From contig NZ_SPQT01000011.1 in assembly GCF_004571025.1 (NCBI RefSeq), positions 1-64,000 on the forward strand: a DNA stretch of 64,000 bases, read 5' to 3'. The position numbers were made by a program, and so were the translations under genes. Each line of letters starts with the position of its first letter. Position 1 is the first letter of the stretch. Positions 24,289 to 35,563 of the stretch are shown here, in pieces. The stretch comes from Bradyrhizobium niftali (lineage in GTDB: Bacteria; Pseudomonadota; Alphaproteobacteria; Rhizobiales; Xanthobacteraceae). The notes beneath the pieces are model-generated. The model saw only the letters and a program-made list of their open reading frames with translations, was not told where the DNA came from and searched no databases.

Positions 24289-26481
24289 TCAGCTCAGCTT
24301 GACGGCCTTGAGCACTGTGCCGGCCACTCGGCCAAAGCCAGGTTCACTAAAACTCGTCGGATGCAGGCTTCGAACTCCGGCAAGATGTGCCAAGTCGTCG
24401 ATCCGCCGTTGAGGCCGAATCACCAGGCTCTCTGCCGGCAGGCGCTCGGTCGGCGAAAACGACGCGGGCTTCGCGCCGCGCGTAACAATGTGGGGCAACG
24501 GCGCGGCCATTGACCAGATGTTCTTAAGCATCGCCCTGTTCACCGAGCGCGCGATGACACCGTTCCCCCTCAGACGGGCGACGGTAAAGAGCTTGCGAAT
24601 CAGCAGGTCTCGTTCAAGCGACTGCGGCAAATGGAACTGCACCCCGACGAGCTGGCCTCTTTGTTGCACGACCGTCGCGTCGATCCAACCCACCTGCACG
24701 ATGTGCACCCGTAGCGGTTCTCCAGCGCGAGGATAGTCAATGCCGGAGCCGAGCAGAACGCCGGCGCCAGAGAGGGAGATGTTGCTCATGCGCCCAGAAA
24801 GCCGCTCGCCGGACGCGGTTTGGATCAAGATTGATTCATCGGCATCGAAACGCTCCTCGGTGCGTCCCATCCGCGCCTGTAGCGAGGTCATGCAGACGAA
24901 GAAAAGCACGACGATGTTCACGACCGACCAGAAGGCGACCATCGGTAGAGCCGCCGGATGATCGATGATCCGCCATTCCGGGATCGTGTTCAGGACCACA
25001 CCGACGACCGTCAACGCCATCAGAACCGCCGACGGCCAGAATATCTCCGCGGCGTAGCTTGCGCGTCGCGCAGCAGCTCCCTTGGGCGTCACCCTGAACG
25101 CATGCCCCGTCGGCTTGACGAGAGTCTCGAGCACCGTCGGCAGGATCTTGAAGCTCTGGATAGTCGCCGACACCTGAGCGGCGAGCGGAAAGTGCTCGTG
25201 CGGCGCGAACCAGGAGATACCGCCGTTAAGCGCCAGGATCGCGGGGAACAAGTAATAGAAGACCGACTCGGGAGTGACGTCGACGACAGGCGCGAGGCCA
25301 GTCCACATGAACACGATCGGAACCACCACGACCGCGAGCGCCCGCAGGCCCATGGAGAGCCAGTGCGCAGGAAAGAAGAGGAGCCGATGCATCAAGCCCA
25401 GTCCGGGTCCGAGCGGGCCGGCGGCGAGATACAGCGTCTGGATCGCGCCACGCGCCCAGCGTTGCCGCTGCACGAAAAAGGCGTCAAGGCTTTCCGGCGC
25501 CAGTCCAATCGCCAGCGGCTCGCGAAGATAGCGAGTGACGTATCCCTTGCGCAGCAGGACCAGCGTCAGCAGGATGTCTTCCGTGATGGACTGGGTCGGC
25601 AAGGCATCGCCCACCGCGCGGAGTGCTGCGCGACGCGTGACGGAGTTGGAACCACAACAAAAGGCACCATCCCAGCCGTCGCGCGCGGGCATGATGGCAT
25701 CGAAGAAGAACCGTTGTTCGTCCGGCAGCCCCCTGTGCAAGCCGAGATTCGCCTGCATCGGGTCCTCATTGTAGAAGGTGTGCGGGATCTGAACGATTCC
25801 GATCTTTGGATCAGCGAAGAAGCCCGTCGTGCGCATCAGGAAATTGCGCTGCGGCACGAAGTCCGCATCAAAGATCGCGAAGAACTCGCCGCTCGTCTTC
25901 GTCAGTGCATGATTGATATTGCCGGCCTTGGCATTCAAGTTGTCGGCGCGCGTGAGATAGCCGGCGCCCTTTTGCGTGCAGAGTTCCCTGAGCCAAGGCC
26001 TGCGACCATCATCCAAGACCCATACCTGGAAGTTTGGATAGTCCAGACACAACGCGCCCGTAATCGTCTTTTCCAGCACCTCGATTGGCTCGTCATAGGT
26101 CGGAATAAAGACGTCGACCGCGGGCAGCTCGTCATCCGGCAGGCTGCGCAGCCGACGCTCGTGCTGATCTGCTTCGCTGCGGCGATCGGTCCTGCGAAGG
26201 AAAGTCAGATAGAGAATGAACTGATCTGTGAAGGTCAGAAGCTCGACGAACAGACAGAACCAGATCCAGCCGACCTGATACCAGGTCCCGCTTGCCGGCA
26301 GCACGGTGGTGAAAATACGCCATTCGAGATAGCGGGCGACCACAAGCCAAACCACGACAAAGACCGCGACACGGGCCCAGAGGCGCGCGACTGGAAAGGT
26401 CGGCGCCAACAGGTACATCGCCGCAAAGATGCCCAGCATCGGCGCGAACAGCTGAGAGAGAGGCAGAGTCATGGCCTGCAT
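24289..26481 (-). CDS. Processive family 2 glycosyltransferase with PilZ domain (cellulose/beta-glucan synthase type)
   Basis: 730 residues. N-terminal membrane segments (about 11-30, 36-52, 68-95), then the GT2 domain with DDG (157-159), DAD (205-207), TED (300-302) and QRQRW (338-342), all the residues used by processive synthases. More membrane segments follow, then a PilZ domain with both halves of the c-di-GMP motif: RTEER at 540-544 and NISLSG at 567-572. A 110-residue C-terminal extension has no known domain. No bcsB, bcsZ or bcsC gene is present; the partner is a membrane-fusion protein ending 12 bases upstream. This matches the bgsBA layout of Sinorhizobium meliloti (mixed-linkage beta-glucan) or Alg8/Alg44 better than cellulose operons. 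An ATG at 26472 is an alternative start. Confidence 0.9.
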   Translation of the reverse strand: MQAMTLPLSQLFAPMLGIFAAMYLLAPTFPVARLWARVAVFVVVWLVVARYLEWRIFTTVLPASGTWYQVGWIWFCLFVELLTFTDQFILYLTFLRRTDRRSEADQHERRLRSLPDDELPAVDVFIPTYDEPIEVLEKTITGALCLDYPNFQVWVLDDGRRPWLRELCTQKGAGYLTRADNLNAKAGNINHALTKTSGEFFAIFDADFVPQRNFLMRTTGFFADPKIGIVQIPHTFYNEDPMQANLGLHRGLPDEQRFFFDAIMPARDGWDGAFCCGSNSVTRRAALRAVGDALPTQSITEDILLTLVLLRKGYVTRYLREPLAIGLAPESLDAFFVQRQRWARGAIQTLYLAAGPLGPGLGLMHRLLFFPAHWLSMGLRALAVVVVPIVFMWTGLAPVVDVTPESVFYYLFPAILALNGGISWFAPHEHFPLAAQVSATIQSFKILPTVLETLVKPTGHAFRVTPKGAAARRASYAAEIFWPSAVLMALTVVGVVLNTIPEWRIIDHPAALPMVAFWSVVNIVVLFFVCMTSLQARMGRTEERFDADESILIQTASGERLSGRMSNISLSGAGVLLGSGIDYPRAGEPLRVHIVQVGWIDATVVQQRGQLVGVQFHLPQSLERDLLIRKLFTVARLRGNGVIARSVNRAMLKNIWSMAAPLPHIVTRGAKPASFSPTERLPAESLVIRPQRRIDDLAHLAGVRSLHPTSFSEPGFGRVAGTVLKAVKLS

Positions 26482-26493
26482 GGAACATCTCGC

Positions 26494-27774
26494 TTACAGG
26501 GACGACTGGTCGAGCTCCAGGCGAGCGGTCAGCCATTTCAGCTTCGAGCTGACCAATCGTAGCAGGCCGTCGGCTCTGCGCTCGAAGCGCACCTCAGCCA
26601 ACCGCCCGATATCGCAGGAGCCGTTGCGGTCGGCCAACGTCTCATTGGACGGAAGCGATATCTCAACGGTAATGTTGCCCGGATCAGGCCGCGGCACCCG
26701 GGCCGCAAGCAGCCGATCATCGCCGTACGCTGCCGATCCGCGGACTTGCCGGATCTGGCCGGTCTTCCATTCGCGGCTCCCAATCAGGCGGACGGTAGCC
26801 GCATCTCCGGCCTTGATCTTCTCGAAATCGCGCTCGGGGAGTTCAACAACGATAAACCGGCGTTCGCAATCTGCAAAATCGAAGACCGATTGCCCTTCCG
26901 TGACCATCGAGCCCGGGCTGGCCGCCACCGACCAGACTACATGAGCTGCCGGCAAGGACAGATCGTAGTGATCGAGACGATCAAGTCGAGTGCGTTCCTC
27001 TGCGATCTCCGCGGCCAGCTGCGCGGCACGTGAGCTGTTCTGCAACAGGTCTGTCTCGAGCTCCTGGCGGCGGAGGACAAGCCGCTCGCGCTGCTGCTGC
27101 GAATAGGGCACATCATTGGCATCGCCACGAAGATAGATGCCCTTCTCAGCCGCCCCCAATTCGGTCTTGAGGCGCTGCAGGCGTTCATCGGCCATCTGGC
27201 ACCGCGTTGCGGTCGCCTCTTGAGAAGCCTGGGCCTCGCCGGAGCGGATCTGCGAACTGATGCCGAGCTTCACGAGCTTCTCAATCCGGCCCGCGACATC
27301 GTTCCGCTGCCGCGCCTCGGCGAGACAGCCGCCTTTTTCAACTTCCGTTTCGCCGATCTCGTGGCTCAGCCGCGCCACCATCCCCAAACGATAGTCTTCG
27401 CTGCGCTCGCGGAGCTTGCGATCGAGCTCGGCGATTTCCTCGAGTTGCCGACGTGCAAGCTCGGCGCGTTTGGTGGACATGGCAAGCTGCTGATCAAGGT
27501 CCATGAGATGCCGGCGATCCGGCGAACGCGCCTCGACCAGCGGCACCACCCGGGCGCGCTGGAAATATTCACCCTTGCGTGGAAGATCTGACGAGAGCTG
27601 ACCCGCCATTGGGGCAGTCACCCGCATGAGCTCGGCATTGACATAGGCGGAGGGAGCGACTCGGTAGGTCACATACGGCAACAGGGCCCATCCGCTCAGA
27701 GCGATGATCCCGAGCGCCAGGGATCGGCGAACAATCCGGCTGCGAATGAAACGTTCGACGTGCAAGCGAACCAC
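26494..27774 (-). CDS. HlyD-like membrane-fusion protein of the polysaccharide module
   Basis: 426 residues from a GTG at 27774 preceded by GGAGA; an ATG at 27885 would add 37 residues but lacks a ribosome-binding site. One membrane segment near residues 20-40 (ALGIIALSGWALLPYVTY), then a lipoyl-like half motif (MRVTAPMAGQLSSD), a long coiled coil (about 80-270) and the C-terminal beta-barrel of HlyD/EmrA proteins. It probably carries the polysaccharide made by the synthase across the periplasm. Directly upstream of the synthase gene, so they form an operon. Its role resembles that of BgsB or Alg44. Confidence 0.85.
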   Translation of the reverse strand: MVRLHVERFIRSRIVRRSLALGIIALSGWALLPYVTYRVAPSAYVNAELMRVTAPMAGQLSSDLPRKGEYFQRARVVPLVEARSPDRRHLMDLDQQLAMSTKRAELARRQLEEIAELDRKLRERSEDYRLGMVARLSHEIGETEVEKGGCLAEARQRNDVAGRIEKLVKLGISSQIRSGEAQASQEATATRCQMADERLQRLKTELGAAEKGIYLRGDANDVPYSQQQRERLVLRRQELETDLLQNSSRAAQLAAEIAEERTRLDRLDHYDLSLPAAHVVWSVAASPGSMVTEGQSVFDFADCERRFIVVELPERDFEKIKAGDAATVRLIGSREWKTGQIRQVRGSAAYGDDRLLAARVPRPDPGNITVEISLPSNETLADRNGSCDIGRLAEVRFERRADGLLRLVSSKLKWLTARLELDQSSL

Positions 27775-28083
27775 GGCTGGATCTCCAATGGGCTTTGGTC
27801 GCTGCGTCTGCCCAGCGAAGGCAAGCCAATCGGCGCATGGCCCGGTGTTGGGATGACGTCTGCGCCTTGAGCAATCCGCCAACATTGCTGCTAGCCGAAA
27901 TCAGGTTTCGTCACCGCAGCAGGGTCGCGTTCGCAACCAAGAGAAGCATATCTAGCTTTCACCACATTAGGTTAAGCTGTGTCAAAACCGGAAGACTACG
28001 GCTCCCGAATCGAGGAACCAGGATGCCGACCTATTCCCGCTTGAAGTCGGCGCGCCGTTGGCGCCGATCGAACGGCGGCGCGG

Positions 28084-31000
28084 CTAACGCCCATTCCGAA
28101 GCAGCTTCTCCGCTTCTTCGACTTCGGGAAGATTTCGCTCCGCGTCGAATTCAGCGAGGACGGGAGCGAGCAGTGTGAAAACCGCGCCGGCTCGGCCATT
28201 TGCCTTGTGCAGGCGCGCAAGTCCAAGGGCGCTGCGCAATTCGAAAGTCTTCGCCTGCTGGTGCCGTGCGATTTCCAGCGCTCGGTTGAAGGCATTTTCG
28301 GCGCTGGAACCGTCCGGAGGGTCATGACGCGACAAAAGCTCGCCCTGGACGCGATGCAGCTCCGCATCAAGCCAATGCTGACCGGATTGTCCCGCCGATG
28401 CGATCAATTCGCTCAAGATGTCCAGCCCGGTTTCGAGCTGGCCCACCTCTGCATCCGCCATCGCGACCTGCATCCCCCAAAACGGTTCACAGAGGTAGCA
28501 GTCATTCTCGCGCAGCATGGTCCATCCGCGACGCATTTCCGTCAGTCCGGCCATTCGGTCGCCGGCACGCCAGTTGGCCAGGCCATTCAGGTAGGTACCG
28601 GCGGCCACATACAGCGGCATCGTATGGTCACGCGCAAGGCCGAGCGCCAGGATAGTATCCGTTTGCTGCAACAGCCCCCCGCATAGCCCGTCGAACACAG
28701 CGCGATGAACAAGCGCATTGGCCTGGGAAAGCGCCCGTTTTTCTCCTGAAGCGCTCACCGCTTCGGCGGCGAGCCGGCGCGCGCGAGCGATGCTGCCAAG
28801 CGGCCAAAGCACCAGAGCAAGAAACCTCATGATCACGAACGGCAGATCCAGCGCCGAGGGCCTGAACGTCGCGGGATCCGGCTCGGCACCATAGATCGCC
28901 AGTGCCTGCTCGAGATGCGTTCTCGCCTTCAGATAGTCGCCCCCGAACCAGCAGGTGACGCCGCCCGTCCAATGCGCAACGACGGCGGCCACTGCCGCGT
29001 CCGGTCGTCGCTCCGCGGCACTCATGATGGCGTCCGCCAGCTCCCGCATCGGAGCAAGTTCGCCGTGGGTCAGGCAGGCATTGAAGAGACCGGAATGGAT
29101 CGGCGCAAGTTCAACCGGATCATTGATGTCGGCCGCGAACTGCCGGGCGCGCGTCCATGCAGCGACCGTTTCGGGGGCGCTATGCCCGAGGCCACCCCTT
29201 AACGCGCGGCCATATGCGATTTGAAGATTCAACCTGCTCATCATCCGATGAGGCTCATCAGGCAACTCATCGGCGATGGCAATCGCCTTGCCGAGATGCG
29301 CAATTGCCTCGGAATAGGCCGAGCGCTTCAGCGCCTGCTGGCCCGCCTTGCGCCACCACTCGAGGGCGACCTCGTTCAGCCCAGCCTCGGTGAAGTGGTG
29401 CGCCAGAACTTCCGGCTCAGTCTCGGCCACGACCGGAAACTTTTCGCGCAGGACATCGCCGATGCGGGTGTGAAGCACCTGCCGTTTGCTCTTGAGCAGG
29501 CTCTCGTAGGCCGCCTCCTGAACGAGAGCGTGCTTGAAACTATAGTTTGCTTCGGGCGGAGTCCCGCGACACACCAGCAGTTCGGCCTCTTCGAGTTGCC
29601 CCAGCGCAGCGCTCAGCGTCAGATCATCGCGTCCCGCCACATATCTCAGCAGCGCGTACGAGAAGTCGCGGCCGATGGCGGCGCCAATCTGCGCCACCTC
29701 CTTGACCGGCGCCAGCCGGTCGAGCCGCGCCATCAGCGAATCCTGCAGCGTCGCGGGAATGGCCAGCGGCGGGAGCGGACTCTCGAGGCGATAGCGCCCG
29801 GCACCTTCGACGAGCCATCCGGACTCCAGCACCATCTTGGTCAATTCCTCGACGAATAGCGGGACGCCATCCGTCCTGTCGATGATCTGCTTCATCATCT
29901 CGCGTGGCAGCTGGCGACCGACAGTCACCTGCTCGACCAGCGCCCGCGTGTCCTGCCGATCGAGCCGGTCGAGCCGCAGCAGACTGACGTTGCCAAGGCC
30001 CGACCAGGAGGGCTCGAACTCCGGCCGCGATGTCATGAGCACGAGTATCGGCAGTCTCCGGATCCGGTCGACCGTGAGATCGAACAGTTCAAGAGTCGTG
30101 GCATCGGCCCAATGCATATCCTCGCAGACAATCAGCAGGGGCTGCTCTCGCGCCAATCCCTCAAGCTGATCGAGAAGGGTGGCAAAGGTCTGTCGCCGCT
30201 GCTGCGCCGGGCTCAGACCGAGCGGCGGGTAACGGTCGTCGGTCGGGATCGAAAGCAGTGCTGCAATGAGCGCTGTCGCCCGGGCGACCTGCTGCGTTCC
30301 AAGCGCCAGCATCGCCTCGAGCTTGTCGAGCTTTTGCCCGGGCGTGTCGTGCGAGCAAATGCCGGCCGCGCGCTCGAGCTGCGCGACAAAGGGATGAAGC
30401 GCACTGTTGGTGTGGTAGGGCGAACACTGATATCGCACCCGGCGGTGCACTCCCAACCCGGCGCTTTCGGACAGCGTTGCGACCATGCGCGACTTGCCGA
30501 TGCCCGCTTCGCCGGAAATCAGCACCATCTGGCCCTGTCCCTGCCATGCCAGCCGCTGGCGCGAGAGCGCGAGTTCGATCTCCTCCTTGCGGCCGACAAA
30601 GCCGATCGAGCGCGCCGCGTGGACCGCCTCGAAGCGACTTTCCGATGCGGCCGCTCCCTCGACCGCCCAGACTGCGATGGGTTCTGATATCCCCTTGACC
30701 TCGCGGCGGCCGAGGTTGCGAAAAGTGAAGAGATCACCGAGCAGCCGGCGCGTCGACGAGGCAACGACGACCGCTCCCGGCTCCGCCAGGCTCTGGAGCC
30801 GGGCAGCGAGGTTTGGTGTGTCGCCGACCGTTGCGTGCTCCTCTGACGCATCTCCGCTGATGAGGTCGCCGACCACCACGAGCCCGGTCGCGATTGCGAT
30901 CCGCAGCTCAACCCGCTCATCGCCGCTCGTCTTGAGCTGTCTCATCGCAGCGATGGCGTCGAGGCCCGCGCGCACTGCGCGCTCCGCGTCATCCTCGTGG

Positions 31001-31422
31001 GCGCGCGGATAGCCGAAATAGACAAGTATTCCGTCGCCGACGAACCTGGCTATGCTGCCGTCATAGGCGGAAATGACCCTCGCGCAGGCGGCGCGATAGG
31101 CCCGGATCACTTCCCACATATCCTCGGGATCAAGACGCGCCGAGAGTGCGGTCGAGCCGACCAGATCGCAAAACATGACGGTGAGGTGGCGTCGCTCGGC
31201 GTCGTGAGGAGGAGCCGGCGATGCGATCAACGCGGCGGGATCGAGGTCGGCAATAGCACGCAGCATTTTACGGCGATGTCCGAGCAGGACTCCGAGCTTG
31301 TCGAAGTCCTCGTCCATCAGCTCGGGAAGGACGCCCATGTCGACGCCATTCTGGGCGAAACGCTCTGCGTACTGCCCAAGCCCCAGCTTCTCGAGCCACT
31401 CCGCAATCTGCATTGGCTCCAC
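28084..31422 (-). CDS. SAM-adenylate cyclase-AAA ATPase-TPR signalling protein
   Basis: 1112 residues from a GTG at 31422; an ATG nine bases further in (31413) has the better ribosome-binding site. A SAM domain lies at about 3-62. The class III cyclase domain (about 78-245) has metal-binding Asp86 (FCDLVGST) and Asp130 (FVGDGILVYFG), both intact. An AAA_16/STAND-type ATPase follows with Walker A GEAGIGKS at 304-311 and Walker B LLIVCEDMHWAD, then about 450 residues of TPR-like helices. It probably makes cAMP, with activity gated by the ATPase/TPR part. Such proteins are numerous in Bradyrhizobium. It sits next to the c-di-GMP module but is probably transcribed separately. Confidence 0.92.
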   Translation of the reverse strand: MEPMQIAEWLEKLGLGQYAERFAQNGVDMGVLPELMDEDFDKLGVLLGHRRKMLRAIADLDPAALIASPAPPHDAERRHLTVMFCDLVGSTALSARLDPEDMWEVIRAYRAACARVISAYDGSIARFVGDGILVYFGYPRAHEDDAERAVRAGLDAIAAMRQLKTSGDERVELRIAIATGLVVVGDLISGDASEEHATVGDTPNLAARLQSLAEPGAVVVASSTRRLLGDLFTFRNLGRREVKGISEPIAVWAVEGAAASESRFEAVHAARSIGFVGRKEEIELALSRQRLAWQGQGQMVLISGEAGIGKSRMVATLSESAGLGVHRRVRYQCSPYHTNSALHPFVAQLERAAGICSHDTPGQKLDKLEAMLALGTQQVARATALIAALLSIPTDDRYPPLGLSPAQQRRQTFATLLDQLEGLAREQPLLIVCEDMHWADATTLELFDLTVDRIRRLPILVLMTSRPEFEPSWSGLGNVSLLRLDRLDRQDTRALVEQVTVGRQLPREMMKQIIDRTDGVPLFVEELTKMVLESGWLVEGAGRYRLESPLPPLAIPATLQDSLMARLDRLAPVKEVAQIGAAIGRDFSYALLRYVAGRDDLTLSAALGQLEEAELLVCRGTPPEANYSFKHALVQEAAYESLLKSKRQVLHTRIGDVLREKFPVVAETEPEVLAHHFTEAGLNEVALEWWRKAGQQALKRSAYSEAIAHLGKAIAIADELPDEPHRMMSRLNLQIAYGRALRGGLGHSAPETVAAWTRARQFAADINDPVELAPIHSGLFNACLTHGELAPMRELADAIMSAAERRPDAAVAAVVAHWTGGVTCWFGGDYLKARTHLEQALAIYGAEPDPATFRPSALDLPFVIMRFLALVLWPLGSIARARRLAAEAVSASGEKRALSQANALVHRAVFDGLCGGLLQQTDTILALGLARDHTMPLYVAAGTYLNGLANWRAGDRMAGLTEMRRGWTMLRENDCYLCEPFWGMQVAMADAEVGQLETGLDILSELIASAGQSGQHWLDAELHRVQGELLSRHDPPDGSSAENAFNRALEIARHQQAKTFELRSALGLARLHKANGRAGAVFTLLAPVLAEFDAERNLPEVEEAEKLLRNGR

Positions 31423-31726
31423 CGATCGTGTGGTTGGCGGTTAGCAGAATTTTGGACCACGGCGCGCGGACGATATCCCAACATCGCCATGATGGCACGT
31501 CTTGTTTGTTGCGCGATAATTTAGGTTACTCGGTACCGATACGGCTTCCAGGCAGCGACATGCCCGATGCGAACGGCGACGCCACCAAAAATCGTCAGCA
31601 CGCAGCGTTGGACGACAGAGGTTGCGATGAGCGTGGCTACTCATTCCATACCTGAAGCCCGCTCCAGCACTGCGGCTCGTGCTCGCGTCACAAAGCCAGG
31701 CAGACGTTTTCCGCGAGCGTAGTCCT
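31423..31726. other. Intergenic gap of 304 bases
   Basis: No gene supported on either strand. It contains the upstream region of the cyclase gene. A TCGGTACCGA palindrome at 31530 is short enough to be chance. GC content is low, as in the rest of this block. Confidence 0.5.
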
Positions 31727-32242
31727 TCATTTCTTGTCCATGTACGTTTCGTTGTTGCGAGCCATCGTGCCCGCCGCAACTTGAAGCGAGGAACCAACCA
31801 CCCAACAGCCGGCGACAAATGCTACCAGGCCATTGGGAGGGTTTTGATCAAGGACAAGGATGCTGACGGACAGAGCTGCGGCAATTGCGGCGCCGAACGT
31901 GCCGGCCGCACTCATGATCTCAACCGGCTCGGAACCATTCCATTCTTCCGAGATGCCCGAAATCGACTTCCGCGCGGCACTGCCCGACAGATCAATTCCG
32001 ACATAATAGCTGAGCGCTCCGTAGAGCATCGTTATCAGCACGATCCAGCCGCTTTCAAACAGTCCACCCTTCTCACGCAACAGGGTCGCACCGACGTAGA
32101 GGCCGCAAGAGGCCCCAACGGCTGCAAGCCCAATTCTTTCAAGAAGATGGGCAGACTTGATCAGGCTGGAACGAGCGATCCGAAGATTGCTGGCGTGCCT
32201 TGTTAGAGAAAATGCGCTGAAAACTTCACTGCTGATCTTCAT
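31727..32242 (-). CDS. Small multi-pass membrane protein of unknown function
   Basis: 171 residues from the ATG at 32242, supported by AGAAGGA seven bases upstream; in-frame starts further out are not. Three or four hydrophobic segments can be seen (about 38-55, 64-82, 115-135 and 140-158). Short loops carry a few charged residues and the N-terminus is basic. No family recognised. Codon use is lower in GC than the surrounding housekeeping genes. It is isolated between gaps of 304 and 503 bases. Confidence 0.65.
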   Translation of the reverse strand: MKISSEVFSAFSLTRHASNLRIARSSLIKSAHLLERIGLAAVGASCGLYVGATLLREKGGLFESGWIVLITMLYGALSYYVGIDLSGSAARKSISGISEEWNGSEPVEIMSAAGTFGAAIAAALSVSILVLDQNPPNGLVAFVAGCWVVGSSLQVAAGTMARNNETYMDKK

Positions 32243-32745
32243 TGGAGGGTCCTTCTCGAGTAAGTAGCGGCCTACCGGCCGACCCCGAATAGAGGGCTGC
32301 CTCGTGGACGCGTTTCGCGATTCCCTTGATTCCAATTTCTGAAAAATCTGTGCTGAGTGAAGGGCTGGCTTGCTCGTGAGCGAGACGAAAGCCAATCCAA
32401 AAAAGCTGCGAGCACGCGGCTTCGCAGGCACTGCATCTCACCCGTGTCTGTCAGGTCCGGGTGCGGCAATTTCTTACGGGATTGGTAGCTCGAGAAGAGA
32501 GTGACGGAGTATGAGATCGTTCACATTCCGCAGTTCCCTGTCGCTCGACCCGGTCACAATTTCCGGAGGACGAGTCTGCATCGTCGCATTACCTGGGAGC
32601 GCGCGAGCGGGAGCTGAAAGGCGCGGTCGGTTGGCAAGCTGTCCGGCGTTTCGCCGGCATCCAACCTATCTACACTTGCCTGCTTCGTGCACTTCAACTC
32701 ACGGGTTCGGACACGTCATCGGAAACGCACCGCATCCCGCGCGTC
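32243..32745. other. 503-base gap with one nested hairpin
   Basis: No gene supported; the frames present lack ribosome-binding sites and family resemblance. A nested structure lies at 32629-32666: outer arms GGTTGG and CCAACC, inner stem CCGGCG-TTT-CGCCGG. It is 80 bases downstream of the end of the ABC operon and may help end that transcript. The region 32243-32460 is the likely promoter and leader of the membrane protein gene. Confidence 0.5.
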
Positions 32746-34614
<1,869 letters not shown>

Positions 34615-34623
34615 GCGAGTGTC

Positions 34624-35550
34624 CTAGTAGCCGCGCGAACGATCGACGAGCCCCGGCAGATCTTCGCCGCGGCGGTGACGTGCGATGACGTCGAGCACAT
34701 AGTCGACGGCCGTATCAGGCGTGGTCATGCTGGCATTGTGCGGCGTCAGCAGGATGCGCGGATGGCTCCAGAATGGATGGCCCGCCGGCAGCGGCTCGGG
34801 ATCGGTGACGTCGAGGACAGCCCCCGAGAGCACGCCGCTGTCGAGAGCCGCGAGGACATCGGCCTCGACGAGATGCGGGCCACGCCCGACATTGACCAGG
34901 GAGGCGCCGCGCGGCAGGCGCGCGAACAGGTCCGCGTTCAGGATGCCGCGGGTCTCGTCGGTCAGAGGCAGCAGGCAGACGAGAATGTCGGTCTGCGCGA
35001 GGAAATCGGGCAACGTGTCGATGCCCGCATAGCAGGTGACGCCCTCGATCTCGCGCAGCGAGCGGTTCCAGCCGAGACGCGGAAAGCCGAACGCCTCGAG
35101 GCGTTCGAGCACGGCCTGGCCGAGCTGGCCGAGCCCCATCACGCCGACACGCCGCCGCTTCGCCGGCGTGATCCGGATCTCACGCCAGACCTGTTGCTTC
35201 TGCTGGCTGATGAAGTCCAGGAGATCGCGATGCAGGGCGAGCACGGCCATGGTGACGTATTCCACCATGGTCTCGGCAATACCGGGCTCCAGCATGCGCA
35301 CCAGCGGGATGTGCGGTGGAAGTTTGGTGGCGTCGAACTGGTCGACGCCGGCGCCGACCGAGAAGACCAGCTCGAGGTTCGGAAAGGTCGCCGCGATGTC
35401 ATCAGGCGGCACCCACGCCACGAGGTAGCGCACCTCGGCGGGATCGCCGATGTCGGGCCAGAGCCGGAACGGCAGATGCGGCGCGCGCTCGGCGAAGAAG
35501 CGCGCCCATTCCGCACCGCGCACCATGTTGGCCTTGTAGAGAACCGTCAT
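34624..35550 (-). CDS. GhrA-type 2-hydroxyacid dehydrogenase
   Basis: 308 residues, D-isomer-specific 2-hydroxyacid dehydrogenase of the glyoxylate/hydroxypyruvate reductase A subgroup. Nucleotide-binding GLGQLG at 139-144; catalytic Arg223 (VGRGP), Glu252 (DPEP) and His271 (TPHNAS). It reduces a short 2-keto acid with NAD(P)H. In this operon it follows an FAD amine or amino-acid oxidase, so it could reduce the keto acid that enzyme releases. Spacing to both neighbours is 9-13 bases. Confidence 0.9.
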   Translation of the reverse strand: MTVLYKANMVRGAEWARFFAERAPHLPFRLWPDIGDPAEVRYLVAWVPPDDIAATFPNLELVFSVGAGVDQFDATKLPPHIPLVRMLEPGIAETMVEYVTMAVLALHRDLLDFISQQKQQVWREIRITPAKRRRVGVMGLGQLGQAVLERLEAFGFPRLGWNRSLREIEGVTCYAGIDTLPDFLAQTDILVCLLPLTDETRGILNADLFARLPRGASLVNVGRGPHLVEADVLAALDSGVLSGAVLDVTDPEPLPAGHPFWSHPRILLTPHNASMTTPDTAVDYVLDVIARHRRGEDLPGLVDRSRGY

Positions 35551-35563
35551 GCGGCCAAGGCCC

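Noticed and set aside
31530..31539. TCGGTACCGA palindrome upstream of the cyclase gene
   Set aside because: Ten bases of symmetry are expected by chance in a window of this size, and it is not placed near a promoter-like sequence.
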